Positions 35,037 through 46,041 are shown, counted from the first letter of the stretch. The stretch: 55,260 nucleotides of DNA from an uncultured Clostridia bacterium (GCA_947589025.1 CANQAY010000001.1:87419-142678), one strand, 5' to 3'. Numbers and translations: made by a program. Notes: generated by a model not told the origin, from the letters alone.

Positions 35037-38000
35037 ATGGGGAAAAGAATTTTAAAAATTGTTGCCATTGTGCTAGCATCTACTATTGGTTTTGTGGGTG
35101 CAGTTTTTGGCGTTATGGCTTTAATGGGCAAATTTAAAAAGCCAATTGTTTATCCAGATAGGCTTTCTTTTGCCGAACAAGAATCGAGGATAGTTGATTA
35201 TGGGGATGGGGCATCTCATTATTTTGTTTTAAACGGCTTTGCTAACGACGGGCAAGAGGTTAATCAAAAATCTTGTTATTTGTGGTTTGATAACGGCGTG
35301 GGTGAAAATTTAATTACCCTTCAAGATGTGGAGAAGCAACCCGATAGCGAATATTATTTAGTTAACTGCAACGAGCCTATTTATTACAAAGTTAATGAAA
35401 ATGTAACCAATTATGCCAACGGGGCAGAATATGGCAAAGTTGTGTTGCGTGCCAAAGATGTTAGAAACCGCGTGCCATCTTCCAACACACAAACTATTAG
35501 AATAGATAGGGCAGTAACAGATATTTATTTAAACAATTACGCAAATTTGTATAATAACGAGGGGGAACATAGCCAAAACATAAGTTTAAACATAGACACT
35601 GACTTAACATTTGCTAACTTTGGCTCTTATCCGGAAAACGCGTTGCGCCCAATTAGCGATTTAGCAGCAAAAAATGTGCAAATTTATTACGAAGCAAGCA
35701 AAGGGCAAGATTATATTCTTGTTGATGATAATTTTGCTAACGCCACACAAGCACAAAATGGTGATTATAAATTTACAATAACAAAAAACAGCAATGGCGC
35801 TTATGTGTTTAAATCTAGCGCAATAGACACCGATTTTACATTTATAATTGCCGTGTTTGATAGTTATGAAGCAGAAGAAAATTTTGTTTTGCCAAACGGC
35901 ATAACCAACCCTAACGATTATAGGGTTGAACACATGGTTAGCACAAAGGTTACAATTTCAATTAACAACCAAGATGTTAACGATGTTTCAATTTCCAAAA
36001 CATTAAATTTAAAGCTTTATCAAAACACCAAATTCACCACCAACACAACCGATGGCATTGGCCTAACCATGAAAAGGGATGGCATTAATGTTGAAGATAG
36101 GCTTGACGAACTTAATTTTGATTTGGTTAGCGATGATAACCGCTTTTTAACAACGGGCATTGAATTTAAATATGGAGATTTAAAACTTGCATTTTCAAAT
36201 GGGCGGGTTAGCCTTGAAGGTTTTACAGACTATCACCAACCTAGTTACGCTTACACTATTGACGGCACAACACTAAGAATAACTGATACAAACTTAACCT
36301 TTACAATAAACAAAAACACAGCCAAGGGCGGCCTAAAAATTGGCAACAAAGAATATGTTGCAGGTTTAACTTACAACGAAGGTGGCAATTTTAGTTGCAC
36401 AAGCGGTGCAGCCTTTTTGGATGGCAACAACTTTGTTGCACTAAAAAAGGGCAGTTATTTAGAATTCTTTAAACTGGATGAAAATACATACGAATATGTT
36501 GCCGAATTTGAATATGCCTCAACAATAACCAACGAAAATGGCACCCGCACATTTAACATTACGGCAATTAATAATGTTAGTGGGCTTTACCTAGGCGTGT
36601 TGGTTGTTAACAGTGAAAGCAGCGGAAATAATGGCAACCTTTTAGTTGCATTTACCGATGTGCACATTACAGAAGTTGACAAGCCGCTAGCCTTTAAAGA
36701 TGGCAAAAATATTAGCTTAAACATACATTATCAACAGCAGGGCGAAGGCTACACCACAACTTACACAACTGTGCCGTTTGATGACATTTTGTTGCCAAAC
36801 GAAAGCAGCTATAACGCCTTTATTATGATAACCGAAAGCACAAACACGGCGGTTTGCACCATCAATGGCTTTAATTATGTGGAAGATGATGTAAATTACT
36901 CTATTGTTGGCTATTTTGAAGGGAATAAATTTGTTAACGCAATAAAAGCCAACCCAAACAACACAAATTCCACCACAGCATGCAAAGTTTACATTTTGCA
37001 ATTAAAAAATAAATATCAACAAACGGCTTTAAATTATCTTTACGATATTTTAACTAACCCTAATGTTTGCCTTGTATATAACGGCCAGTTGGGGGCGGAA
37101 TCTTACACTGTTAGAGCAACAGTTTCCGCCAATGAAGATGGGTTAACAATATCCCATGTTTATAGTGAAGGAAGAGAAGTAGATTTGTTATCTTCACCAC
37201 AAGAGTTAAACACAATATCGGTAGATTTAACCAAGTCGGGCAAAACTGATACTGTTGAATTTAGCTTAACTAAAATAGAATATAATAAAGATTTAGCAAA
37301 AGAAGGCGAAATTATCACCTTAGATGGCACTAATGTTGAACTTTACACACCAGTTCAGCGTGCGTATATTTCCGACCCTTACACAGACGGCAACATAAAT
37401 GTTAATTTAAAATATAATTTTGTTAGCGCTTTTGTTATATATGAATTTGCTGCAGACCAATATTTAATAAAAAATGACAGCGGCATTGATGTTGTGGAAA
37501 ATACACAAAATCACACAATTAAACTTTCCGCCATTGCAAATGACACTAATCTTTTGGATATGCTTAAAAAAGCCGAAATTACCACTGATAACATTAAAAT
37601 TTTAGTAAACGGCAATGCAAATATAAGCACCTCTAATTTAACAATTACAAGTGTATCCTTGAACGAGGATGGGGAAGTTGTAATAACATTTAACACTAAT
37701 GAAGCAAGTTCATTAAATTATTATGAAATTCAAATAATGCCAAACAATGCCGATGCACCAATAACAATTGGCAAAATAAACATTATTCAAGATGAGCCTA
37801 CTAACATTAAGTTTAAAACGGAAGATGAAACATTTGACCTTTACGACAATTTATCTTTAGCACAACAGGGCAGCAACAAGTTGGGTGTTGAAATTGATTA
37901 TGAAAATGATTATATTTATAAATATAGCATAAATAACACTGAATTAACCGAAAAAATTTCAGACATTTTAAATGCACAACACATTAATAATTTGCATTTT

Positions 38001-41000
38001 GGTTTTGTTGGCACACCTGCGTGGGCTGGCAAAAATTTTGCTATTAGTTACACATTAATAAGGGATGGCGTGCGCACACCTGTTACGGCAGCGGATTTTG
38101 AACAAATTATTTCTGCTGGCAATTTCGTTTTGGAAGTTAACATTGAAGGCCTATCTAAATACATTAGGGTGGAGGTAAACGCTAACGAAAACTTTAGTTT
38201 AACCCAAAATGAATCAATTTCAATTTTTAAAAATGAATTTAAGTTGTTTGAATCTGGATATCTATCCTATAAATATAACGACATTGATTTAAAACAAAAT
38301 GTAAATATTTCTGGTGTTGAAATTAACGAATTTGGCTTAGTTTATCAGGCACCGGAGGCCTCTGAAGATGGTGCTAAGTGGGATTTAAAATTGGAGGATG
38401 GCACAACCTTTTTAACCATTTCTAAGCAGGATGACGATTGGCAATTTACCCGCATAAGCAACTTTAATGTGGCATTAACAATAACCATTTCAATGGATAT
38501 AAAAACTGAAGCCACACCAATTGAAATGTCAATTTCATTTACCAATCCGTTATCTGTATCAGTTAACCCTATTTATAACTATTCCGTTTATAAAGATACA
38601 ACCGTGTACCTTTACGAAACGCGCAATTCAACCGCCACTCAGTTTGAAAACGAGGCGTTGTTTAGAATTACAGATATTAACCAAGGCAGCAACACATTTA
38701 CGGCAGATATTACTATAACAAAACCGGATAATAGCACGGCAAATCAAACAAACACATTAAAATTTGACCAACTTGGCACATATAAATTTAAAATTGAAGT
38801 TAATGGAACAAGTTTGGATACTGATTTTGAAATAGAAGTTGTGCCAAATGTTATTTTGGCTAATGACCCTATTAAGCCACTTAACAGTAACACAACATAC
38901 GAGGCAGCCGAGCTTGTTACATTAAAAGCTTATCAAACAGCGGACGTAACTTACGGGCAAAAATTGGGTGATGGCACAATTCCACTTTACACGGATACAT
39001 ATTTAGACAATCTTGCAGTGGATGAAAATGTAACAATAACATTTTCTATCAACGAGGATGCATCCACAAGCATAACAACCGATTGGATTGAAGAAATTGG
39101 CACATCAATTTCAAAAGAAGTTTCAATTTATTATAAGTCCACATTGCTAGGCACAAAAACAGTTACAATTAACAATAAATATTCTGTTAACAATAATGGC
39201 ATTACATTACAATCCTTAACGGCAAAAGAAAATACAATAACAGTTGAGGGCCTTGCTGAAGAAGAAACCTCAACATTATATAGCGTTGTTGATGAAAGCG
39301 GAACTTTTACATTTGATGTTAAAGAAAATAATATTACCCTTAACAATATTATTACAAAAGATTATTCTAACATAAATTTAACATTCACTTTTAAAGTTCA
39401 ATCTAATAATTTAATTGCTAAAATTAACAATGTTACTTTAACGCCTTACATACCAGAAACAACACCTGATGTTGTGGCAAATACGGGTGACGAATTTAAC
39501 ATTTTTGCAAGCCTGTTTACAGATTTAACTTTGCCAGAACAAGTTTCAAGTTTAAAATTAATTGCGGTGGATAACCAAGCATTAATTTCTAATGTTGACG
39601 ATATACTTGGCACAGGTTATTTCGATGGCCAGTGGAATAGAACCAGCGCGCGCATTGCGGAAATGCAGCAAAACACCACCACATTAACATTTACCTTTGA
39701 ACTTGGCTTTGCCACGGGTGAAAATTACACATTTACTGCAACAATAACAATAAACAACAAGCAAACAATTGAGACAATTTTGCCTTTTGCTGGCTTTAAT
39801 GCACAAAATTTGCAAATGGCATATTTAACTGAGTTAGATGCCTTGGCAAACAAAACTGCGGCAAGCAATGTTGTGCAGGGCAACGGGGCGTTTGTTACAA
39901 ATTCTTCATTTGAATATGAGCCTGTTAGGTTGGGGCAAACAATAACCTTTGATTATGACGAAATTTTGCACCTAAACCGTGCCGTTGTTAAAGAGGATGG
40001 GGATACAAACAGCAACTTTACAGTTGAAAAAATTGGCTATTCAACAACCGCAAAAAATTATTTTGACAATAACATTAAAATTTCGGCACACACAGTAACA
40101 TTTGTTTATAACGAGCAATTTAATAACGGATATTTTGCATTTAAACTTGTTAGCACAAGCGGATACACAAGTTATTATTTCGTGCGCGTGCAAAACACAA
40201 AACAAGTTAATGTTGACATTACAAACGATGTTGATGAAGTTTACACTAACTCAAAACAAACCACTTTTGGCAATGTGTTAAATGACAACATTAGCAGCTT
40301 TAAACTAACCACATCCATAAATGCAAAAATGTATTTGCTTGACGCTCCAAGCGATGTTGAACTAGATATAACTAAAAATGCATTAATAGACCCTAACGCA
40401 ACGCTGCCAACAGAAGTAACTAATTACGCAACCATTAAGGTGGCAGTTGTTTATGTTTCGGATAGCACTGACATTGCATTTATGTTTGGCATATTAAACA
40501 TTTGCTTAAAACCAAATAATGCACCAACATTAAACGATTCAATATCTCAGTTGCATGGTGGTGTTGATTCGGGCGAATATGTTTACAATTTAACCAATGA
40601 CTTTAATAATCCATTTAACCAAGCGCCAAGCAGCATTAGTTTAACCGACGTTAAAGGCGCAGATTTAAGTGAAAACAGCATAACTTTAAATGGCAACAAT
40701 TTAATTGAAATAGATGGCAGCACAATTAAAGTTACACAATTTGTTGGCAGCCAAATAAAATTTACCGCAAACTACACTTTTGGTGAAATAGTTGTAAAAA
40801 TTTACTTTACTTATAACCCAATTTCATTAAATTTGGAAGATCAATTTGAAACAATTGGCAATTTTGACACAACAAATGGCTTTAATAACGAGCTAGATTT
40901 AACTGAGTACATTGGTGATTACACGGGCACAGTTAAAATAACCAATTTGATGGTGGACGGCAGCCCAATTGCAGGCAAATATGATATATCGACCACGAGG

Positions 41001-44000
41001 CAAAGCTTAGGCACAGAAATACAAATTAATGAAGGCAAAAAGTTAACCTTTACTCAATCAGTTAAAGATAAAACCATAACTTTTAATTTGTTATTTGAAA
41101 ATTTAGTAACTTCAAGTGGCAATAACATAAAACAATTTAACATAACATTAAAAAGTGGCATTTATGTTCAATCCACAGGCGGGGCAAATAGCGGTGTAAT
41201 TTCCTCTCAACCGCTTTTGGCAGATGCAACTAACAATTATTCGAGCACTGCGGGCAACAAAATTACAATAAACAAAGATAGTAGCAACAAATACATTTGC
41301 TACACTGTTGGCGGCATAAAAATTTACACATCCACCATAAATGCAACGCTTTTGGTTAAGTTTGTTAATGATGAAAATTACAGTGCAAATGGCACAAACA
41401 CAACAGTTAACGAGCAAACAGAAATTTTATTTGTGCACACGGCAGAAACAAATAAGGTAATTAATTTATCACTTACATTGCAAGATGATAATAACAATGC
41501 TTTTGTTTACAATGGGGCAAATAGCCAAAACTTATTTGTAAAACTGCAGCGCACCTACACTAAACTGGAAGCATATTATCCTTACAAGGGCGCAAAACAT
41601 GAAAATGTTGCTGCCGGTGGCACAATTACTATTACTGACGTTTTTGGCAGCGTAACAGCGCAAAATGATATTAAGAATGAAACAATAACCAACTCTCATC
41701 GCCTTGCATTATATGTGCCAAGTGGCACCACCGAACAAGTTTGTGAAACATATGATTTATCCGCAATGGGCTTCTTAACCGAAAGCAACCCTAACTACTT
41801 TAAACTTACACAAATGTCCTACGCCGAAAATAACAGCAGCACAATAACATTTAATGCGGGCGTTATAACCCCAACTAACACAACATTTACCTTTACCAAC
41901 AATTTTGGCGCGTTTACTTACACTTTCCGCATTATGCCAGAGGCTAAAGATGGCGTAAACCTGCTAACAAACGAGGTTAGATATTTGTTTAACGGCGTTG
42001 AAGATAATAATATCACAAAATATTCATCAATAACAATTAATGATGTTGGAAATACATATTCGTTAGACGAAATTGACATTGGCACATGGCAAGATGTTAC
42101 AAATGATGTATTCTTTATTAAAAGTATAACGCAAGGCACGGCATTATCAGATGATAATGTTGATAAAAACGGCAACTATTACACAATAACCCAAAACAAT
42201 TATGTTTTAACTTTCCGTTTTGCTGAAAATAAAACAATTTCCATTTCATTTAAAAGAACGGGAGGCAACAAGTTTGACCAATTACAATATACATTTATTC
42301 TAATAGGCAATGGTGGGGAAGTTAAATTATATTTATACTTGTTTAACTACACCGTTTCCACTGTAAACGACGGAACAAGCACTTCTGCCAGCCTAAACAT
42401 CACCGCCGGCACAAGTTACGATTTAAACAATCAAAACATATTTGTTAAATCCAACAACGGTTCGGCTTCAAGCGTTAGCCCAACCATAAGCCTAATTAAA
42501 AAAGAAAGTTATTACAGTTATTTAGATGTTAAAGAACAGCACTTTGATGAGGCAATAAAATACACCTTGTTAAACAACATTGATAACACCAGCACAGTGC
42601 TAAACTTTAACTCAATTTCACCATCAGCACAGGCAACCACATTAACACTAAAATATGAAATTAAATTAAATAATAAAACTTTGGGCATTTTAACATTTAA
42701 CATAACGCTAAATTCAAATTTGCAGTTCCAAGTTAATGAAGAAAGGGTTGCAACTTACGAAAATATTTACGACGTTAACTTTGTGTTAGATCCTAAAACT
42801 TTCCCTATTGTTGACGATTTATCTACCGGCAGCAAAAGCACAATATCTTATAGCCAGCAAGATTATAATAAGGATATAAAAGTAAATATTTGCAGTTTAG
42901 ATGAGGGCAGTTTAATTTCATCCGACTTAAGGTTTGCATTGGATGGAGAATATTATGGTGTTAGCATAGCAAACAAAACGCTAACATTTGCCAATGATTT
43001 TAATGGCCAATTAAAAATTATTGCAACATATCGCACCGGCGCGGGGGATGACTTTAGGTTAACTTTAAACCTTAACGTGCTTGGGGTTATTAATTATAGA
43101 TATGTTGGCAATGCTAACACTTTGTTAAATAATAATGCAGAAGGCTTTAAAGCAGGCGCACAAGTTAGCCCAATTTCCAATGACAATAGGGATAACCCTG
43201 CCATATCAACCACTAACACAAGCGCAGTGTTTGAAAGTGAATTTAGTTCGGTTAACGTAAGTTATGCGGTGCAATATTTAATATTGGAAGATAGATTGCC
43301 AATTGACCCACAATCGTTGTTTGAAGCAGGTCAGGGCATAACTGTTGCTAACCCAGTGGGCAGTTTAAATAACTTAACATTATATTTGCCACTAAACTCT
43401 AATAACAGATACATTGTTAGTTACAAAATTGTGGTTACATATTTAGGCCAAACTTGCCAAGCACTTTATGCCAACTATTTGGTTATTAACGATAATATAA
43501 TTGAATTAGAACAAGATGTAAACGTTAATGTTGATAGTTTAACTGGCAATAAATTGCCATTATTTGCATTTAGCCAAAATTATTCATTTACATTAGATGG
43601 CACATTTAACGGAACGGCTTATTATAACGGCACAAATATCGTTATGACAGTTTCTGGCGCAACAACTGAAACATATAACGGCAATTACACATCAACAGAC
43701 GGCAAAACTTTTGTAAAGGACAGCACAACTTTAACATTAATTGATGGCAGCAGATTTTCAATTGGTGAGCAAAATGGAACCTATACGTTAAGCGAAAATA
43801 AAGCTTCACAATACAAACACAACTTCAATAGCCTGCCTTTGTTTAAAGAGTTTGTGGACGCCGCATATGTTCAATTCTCCAATATGAATAACTTTGCTGC
43901 AACACAATCGGATAACGGCAAAGTTTACTTTAAGTTGCAGCATATTAATAACGGCGAATTTGGCATAGATTTATCCGCACCTTATAGCGATAGCGGATTG

Positions 44001-44744
44001 GAACAACCAATCAATTTAACGGCAACAAATCCACTATTTAAAAACAGTTTAACATTTAACTTAGAGGTTAAATTAGGGCCTAACAGCATTGTTAATGATG
44101 TGTTTACATTTACAACAAACAACTCAATAACTGCCAAGGGAGAAGAAAAATACACTTTGGGTCAAATTTTCTCGGCTGGGCGATTTAATGCAGAATATTC
44201 CAACTATCCAGTTGTTGGCGTTTATACAAATTTTGATGCAAACACTGCAAAAACTTGGGTAAATAACGCCACCGATGCTCAATTAAATTCAAATTTAGTT
44301 GCCTCTATTGATGACTATAAATTATATCAAATTACATTTACTGGCTCGGGCACAAGCGAACAGCATATTTATAATATTGAAGCTTCTTATTATGCAATAC
44401 AAGTTTCATCTAATAGCATAATTGTTGCAGATTATCAAAGATATGGTGAAAGCAGCTATTTCGCAGTGCAATATCCGGGCGATGGGCAGGATGCTAAATT
44501 TGATTTAACTAATAGAATTGTGCGCTTCTATAATGATGATGACGGAACATTTAAAAAGGAAAATATTAGTTCAGGCATAACCGTTAATGGTGCTACTTTC
44601 GAAGGCATGACAATAACAGTATTATCAACAGAATTAGCAGCATACAAAACAGAGCATCAAGGTGCAACCAGCATGGATAAAACTTATGAAATAACTTATA
44701 ATGGCATTACATTGACAATAAATGTTAAATATTATTTACAATAG
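35037..44744 (+). CDS. giant membrane-tethered extracellular protein (3235 aa)
   Basis: TAGGTGGAG stands before the ATG. The protein begins with a basic residue pair and one hydrophobic helix (about 8-30: KIVAIVLASTIGFVGAVFGVMALMG). It has no obvious signal-peptidase site, so it is probably an N-terminal anchor, with the remaining 3200 residues outside. The ectodomain is rich in Asn, Thr, Ser and alternating beta-strand patterns (for example TFTFELGFATGENYTFTATITI and LTFTFKV), as in stacked Ig-like or adhesin modules, but I cannot assign a named domain. There is no LPXTG, no C-terminal membrane helix and no catalytic motif seen. The frame is intact over 9.7 kb, arguing for selection. It has its own promoter and terminator. 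Function unknown; adhesion or a surface layer are candidates. Confidence 0.88.
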   Translation: MGKRILKIVAIVLASTIGFVGAVFGVMALMGKFKKPIVYPDRLSFAEQESRIVDYGDGASHYFVLNGFANDGQEVNQKSCYLWFDNGVGENLITLQDVEKQPDSEYYLVNCNEPIYYKVNENVTNYANGAEYGKVVLRAKDVRNRVPSSNTQTIRIDRAVTDIYLNNYANLYNNEGEHSQNISLNIDTDLTFANFGSYPENALRPISDLAAKNVQIYYEASKGQDYILVDDNFANATQAQNGDYKFTITKNSNGAYVFKSSAIDTDFTFIIAVFDSYEAEENFVLPNGITNPNDYRVEHMVSTKVTISINNQDVNDVSISKTLNLKLYQNTKFTTNTTDGIGLTMKRDGINVEDRLDELNFDLVSDDNRFLTTGIEFKYGDLKLAFSNGRVSLEGFTDYHQPSYAYTIDGTTLRITDTNLTFTINKNTAKGGLKIGNKEYVAGLTYNEGGNFSCTSGAAFLDGNNFVALKKGSYLEFFKLDENTYEYVAEFEYASTITNENGTRTFNITAINNVSGLYLGVLVVNSESSGNNGNLLVAFTDVHITEVDKPLAFKDGKNISLNIHYQQQGEGYTTTYTTVPFDDILLPNESSYNAFIMITESTNTAVCTINGFNYVEDDVNYSIVGYFEGNKFVNAIKANPNNTNSTTACKVYILQLKNKYQQTALNYLYDILTNPNVCLVYNGQLGAESYTVRATVSANEDGLTISHVYSEGREVDLLSSPQELNTISVDLTKSGKTDTVEFSLTKIEYNKDLAKEGEIITLDGTNVELYTPVQRAYISDPYTDGNINVNLKYNFVSAFVIYEFAADQYLIKNDSGIDVVENTQNHTIKLSAIANDTNLLDMLKKAEITTDNIKILVNGNANISTSNLTITSVSLNEDGEVVITFNTNEASSLNYYEIQIMPNNADAPITIGKINIIQDEPTNIKFKTEDETFDLYDNLSLAQQGSNKLGVEIDYENDYIYKYSINNTELTEKISDILNAQHINNLHFGFVGTPAWAGKNFAISYTLIRDGVRTPVTAADFEQIISAGNFVLEVNIEGLSKYIRVEVNANENFSLTQNESISIFKNEFKLFESGYLSYKYNDIDLKQNVNISGVEINEFGLVYQAPEASEDGAKWDLKLEDGTTFLTISKQDDDWQFTRISNFNVALTITISMDIKTEATPIEMSISFTNPLSVSVNPIYNYSVYKDTTVYLYETRNSTATQFENEALFRITDINQGSNTFTADITITKPDNSTANQTNTLKFDQLGTYKFKIEVNGTSLDTDFEIEVVPNVILANDPIKPLNSNTTYEAAELVTLKAYQTADVTYGQKLGDGTIPLYTDTYLDNLAVDENVTITFSINEDASTSITTDWIEEIGTSISKEVSIYYKSTLLGTKTVTINNKYSVNNNGITLQSLTAKENTITVEGLAEEETSTLYSVVDESGTFTFDVKENNITLNNIITKDYSNINLTFTFKVQSNNLIAKINNVTLTPYIPETTPDVVANTGDEFNIFASLFTDLTLPEQVSSLKLIAVDNQALISNVDDILGTGYFDGQWNRTSARIAEMQQNTTTLTFTFELGFATGENYTFTATITINNKQTIETILPFAGFNAQNLQMAYLTELDALANKTAASNVVQGNGAFVTNSSFEYEPVRLGQTITFDYDEILHLNRAVVKEDGDTNSNFTVEKIGYSTTAKNYFDNNIKISAHTVTFVYNEQFNNGYFAFKLVSTSGYTSYYFVRVQNTKQVNVDITNDVDEVYTNSKQTTFGNVLNDNISSFKLTTSINAKMYLLDAPSDVELDITKNALIDPNATLPTEVTNYATIKVAVVYVSDSTDIAFMFGILNICLKPNNAPTLNDSISQLHGGVDSGEYVYNLTNDFNNPFNQAPSSISLTDVKGADLSENSITLNGNNLIEIDGSTIKVTQFVGSQIKFTANYTFGEIVVKIYFTYNPISLNLEDQFETIGNFDTTNGFNNELDLTEYIGDYTGTVKITNLMVDGSPIAGKYDISTTRQSLGTEIQINEGKKLTFTQSVKDKTITFNLLFENLVTSSGNNIKQFNITLKSGIYVQSTGGANSGVISSQPLLADATNNYSSTAGNKITINKDSSNKYICYTVGGIKIYTSTINATLLVKFVNDENYSANGTNTTVNEQTEILFVHTAETNKVINLSLTLQDDNNNAFVYNGANSQNLFVKLQRTYTKLEAYYPYKGAKHENVAAGGTITITDVFGSVTAQNDIKNETITNSHRLALYVPSGTTEQVCETYDLSAMGFLTESNPNYFKLTQMSYAENNSSTITFNAGVITPTNTTFTFTNNFGAFTYTFRIMPEAKDGVNLLTNEVRYLFNGVEDNNITKYSSITINDVGNTYSLDEIDIGTWQDVTNDVFFIKSITQGTALSDDNVDKNGNYYTITQNNYVLTFRFAENKTISISFKRTGGNKFDQLQYTFILIGNGGEVKLYLYLFNYTVSTVNDGTSTSASLNITAGTSYDLNNQNIFVKSNNGSASSVSPTISLIKKESYYSYLDVKEQHFDEAIKYTLLNNIDNTSTVLNFNSISPSAQATTLTLKYEIKLNNKTLGILTFNITLNSNLQFQVNEERVATYENIYDVNFVLDPKTFPIVDDLSTGSKSTISYSQQDYNKDIKVNICSLDEGSLISSDLRFALDGEYYGVSIANKTLTFANDFNGQLKIIATYRTGAGDDFRLTLNLNVLGVINYRYVGNANTLLNNNAEGFKAGAQVSPISNDNRDNPAISTTNTSAVFESEFSSVNVSYAVQYLILEDRLPIDPQSLFEAGQGITVANPVGSLNNLTLYLPLNSNNRYIVSYKIVVTYLGQTCQALYANYLVINDNIIELEQDVNVNVDSLTGNKLPLFAFSQNYSFTLDGTFNGTAYYNGTNIVMTVSGATTETYNGNYTSTDGKTFVKDSTTLTLIDGSRFSIGEQNGTYTLSENKASQYKHNFNSLPLFKEFVDAAYVQFSNMNNFAATQSDNGKVYFKLQHINNGEFGIDLSAPYSDSGLEQPINLTATNPLFKNSLTFNLEVKLGPNSIVNDVFTFTTNNSITAKGEEKYTLGQIFSAGRFNAEYSNYPVVGVYTNFDANTAKTWVNNATDAQLNSNLVASIDDYKLYQITFTGSGTSEQHIYNIEASYYAIQVSSNSIIVADYQRYGESSYFAVQYPGDGQDAKFDLTNRIVRFYNDDDGTFKKENISSGITVNGATFEGMTITVLSTELAAYKTEHQGATSMDKTYEITYNGITLTINVKYYLQ

Positions 44745-44745
44745 C

Positions 44746-44773
44746 AAAAAACCGCAAAATTTGCGGTTTTTTT
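44746..44773 (+). terminator. Rho-independent terminator of the giant gene
   Basis: AAAAAACCGCAAA pairs with TTTGCGGTTTTTT, starting two bases after the stop codon. Confidence 0.88.
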
Positions 44774-44785
44774 GTTGCCAACAAA
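44771..44785. repeat. 15-bp palindrome TTTGTTGSCAACAAA, copy 2
   Basis: TTTGTTG-C-CAACAAA, the exact reverse complement of the copy at 7733-7747. It lies 31 bp upstream of the -35 box of the 44864 gene and touches the preceding terminator's T-tract. Confidence 0.4.
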
Positions 44786-44815
44786 AATAAACTTTTAAAT
44801 AGTGCATTTAATTTG

Positions 44816-44844
44816 TTGACAAATATTTTATTTTATCTTAAAAT
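44816..44844 (+). promoter_or_regulatory. SigA-type promoter for the 44864-sepF-lspA-rluD group
   Basis: TTGACA (44816-44821), a 17-nt spacer, TAAAAT (44839-44844). It excludes the upstream in-frame start at 44813. Confidence 0.75.
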
Positions 44845-44863
44845 AATCAAAGAGGTGGAATTT

Positions 44864-45106
44864 ATGGCAAATCTTTCAACAGAAGAATTTGAAAACAAAT
44901 GCATGGACATTATTGAAAAAGTTGTTGCTGCAGATAAAACAATGAAAAAGGCAAGCGCCATTAAAATTGCAGAAAAAATGCTTGAAAACGCCAAAGCTAA
45001 AACAACTAATAAAAATGTTATTGCTATTTACGAGCGCGTTATTAAAGAATTTAACATAGCAACTGAAGAAGAATATAAATTACTTTGGAAACAAATTTGG
45101 AGTTAA
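44864..45106 (+). CDS. small helical hypothetical protein (80 aa) upstream of sepF
   Basis: The start at 44864 is chosen because AGAGGTGG precedes it and the promoter lies at 44816-44844. The 80 residues look fully helical, charged and cytoplasmic (EEFENKCMDIIEKVVAADKTMKKASAIKIAEKML). I do not recognise the family. The stop is 9 bp before sepF, with no terminator, so it is the first gene of the sepF-lspA-rluD group. A link to division is context only. Confidence 0.72.
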   Translation: MANLSTEEFENKCMDIIEKVVAADKTMKKASAIKIAEKMLENAKAKTTNKNVIAIYERVIKEFNIATEEEYKLLWKQIWS

Positions 45107-45115
45107 TTTTATTTT

Positions 45116-45574
45116 ATGGGTTTTTTCGATTGGGTTATGCACGGGCTTGGCTTTGAAGGCAAAAACGAAAAGAAAAAGGGCAAAACTATAACGGAAGATG
45201 AAAAATATGCAAACTTCAATCTTCACGAGCGCGTGGCGGGTGAAACAAACAATGTTGAAACCATGCCAACTGCCACAAACTTCAATTCATTTGGCATTCA
45301 AACTGAGTCTAACATCATTATGGTAGAGCCTAAAACGCATAAAGAAATTCAACAGGTGGTTGATTATCTTAAACAAGGGCAATCGGTGGCAGTTAACTTA
45401 GAGGGCATTTCGTCGGACGATAGCAACCGCATTTTAGACTTTTTATCCGGTGCAATATATGGTTTAAATGGCAGCATTCACCGCTGGCATGGAGATTTGT
45501 TTTTGCTAACCCCAGAGGGCAGAAAAATTTTGCGCCCGGATTCTTCCAGCAGCGGTGGTGAAAACAAAACTTAA
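45116..45574 (+). CDS. sepF: cell division protein SepF
   Basis: SepF bundles FtsZ filaments and tethers them to the membrane in Gram-positive bacteria. The 152 residues begin with an amphipathic membrane-binding helix (MGFFDWVMHGLGF), followed by a charged linker. The SepF core then spans about 67-140: VEPKTHKEIQQVVDYLKQGQSVAVNLEGISSDDSNRILDFLSGAIYGLNGSIHRW, with the GDLFLLTPEG end. The start has only a distant GGAG (45099-45102). Its last base is shared with the lspA ATG (TAATG). Confidence 0.93.
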   Translation: MGFFDWVMHGLGFEGKNEKKKGKTITEDEKYANFNLHERVAGETNNVETMPTATNFNSFGIQTESNIIMVEPKTHKEIQQVVDYLKQGQSVAVNLEGISSDDSNRILDFLSGAIYGLNGSIHRWHGDLFLLTPEGRKILRPDSSSSGGENKT

Positions 45575-46041
45575 TGAAAAAATGGATTATTATTGTATCT
45601 ACAATTATAAGTGTGTTGGTGATTGATTTAATCACCAAACATTTTTTATTTTCGGTGCAATATTTTAACATTATTCCAAATGTAATTAGCATTGCCTCAA
45701 ATGGCGGCAACCAGGGCATTGCGTTTGGCTTGTTTTCGGGCAACACAATTTTGCTTATTATAATTGCCATTGTGTTAATTGTTGGCTTGTTTGTGTTTAA
45801 TTGTTTTGTTAAAAACAAAAACGTGCTTTATTGCTTATCTTTTGGCTTTATTGTGGGCGGTGCGCTTGGCAATTTGGCGGATAGAATATTTTTATCTACC
45901 CATGCGGTAAGAGATTTTATTTATTTAGATTTTTTGCCCAACTTCCCAACCTTTAATGTTGCGGATAGCTTTTTAACAATAGGCGCAATATTAATGGCAA
46001 TTTATCTAATTTTTATGGCAGGTAAAAATGAAAACAAGTAA
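45574..46041 (+). CDS. lspA: lipoprotein signal peptidase (signal peptidase II)
   Basis: LspA is a membrane aspartic protease that removes the signal peptide of diacylglyceryl-modified prolipoproteins. The 155 residues have four membrane helices. The conserved motifs are QGIAFGL, the catalytic Asp in GGALGNLADR (about 97) and the second catalytic Asp in FNVADSF (about 129), with VRDFI between. It overlaps sepF by one base and rluD by 14 bases. It would process the LVGC lipoprotein encoded at 51213 and others. Confidence 0.95.
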   Translation: MKKWIIIVSTIISVLVIDLITKHFLFSVQYFNIIPNVISIASNGGNQGIAFGLFSGNTILLIIIAIVLIVGLFVFNCFVKNKNVLYCLSFGFIVGGALGNLADRIFLSTHAVRDFIYLDFLPNFPTFNVADSFLTIGAILMAIYLIFMAGKNENK

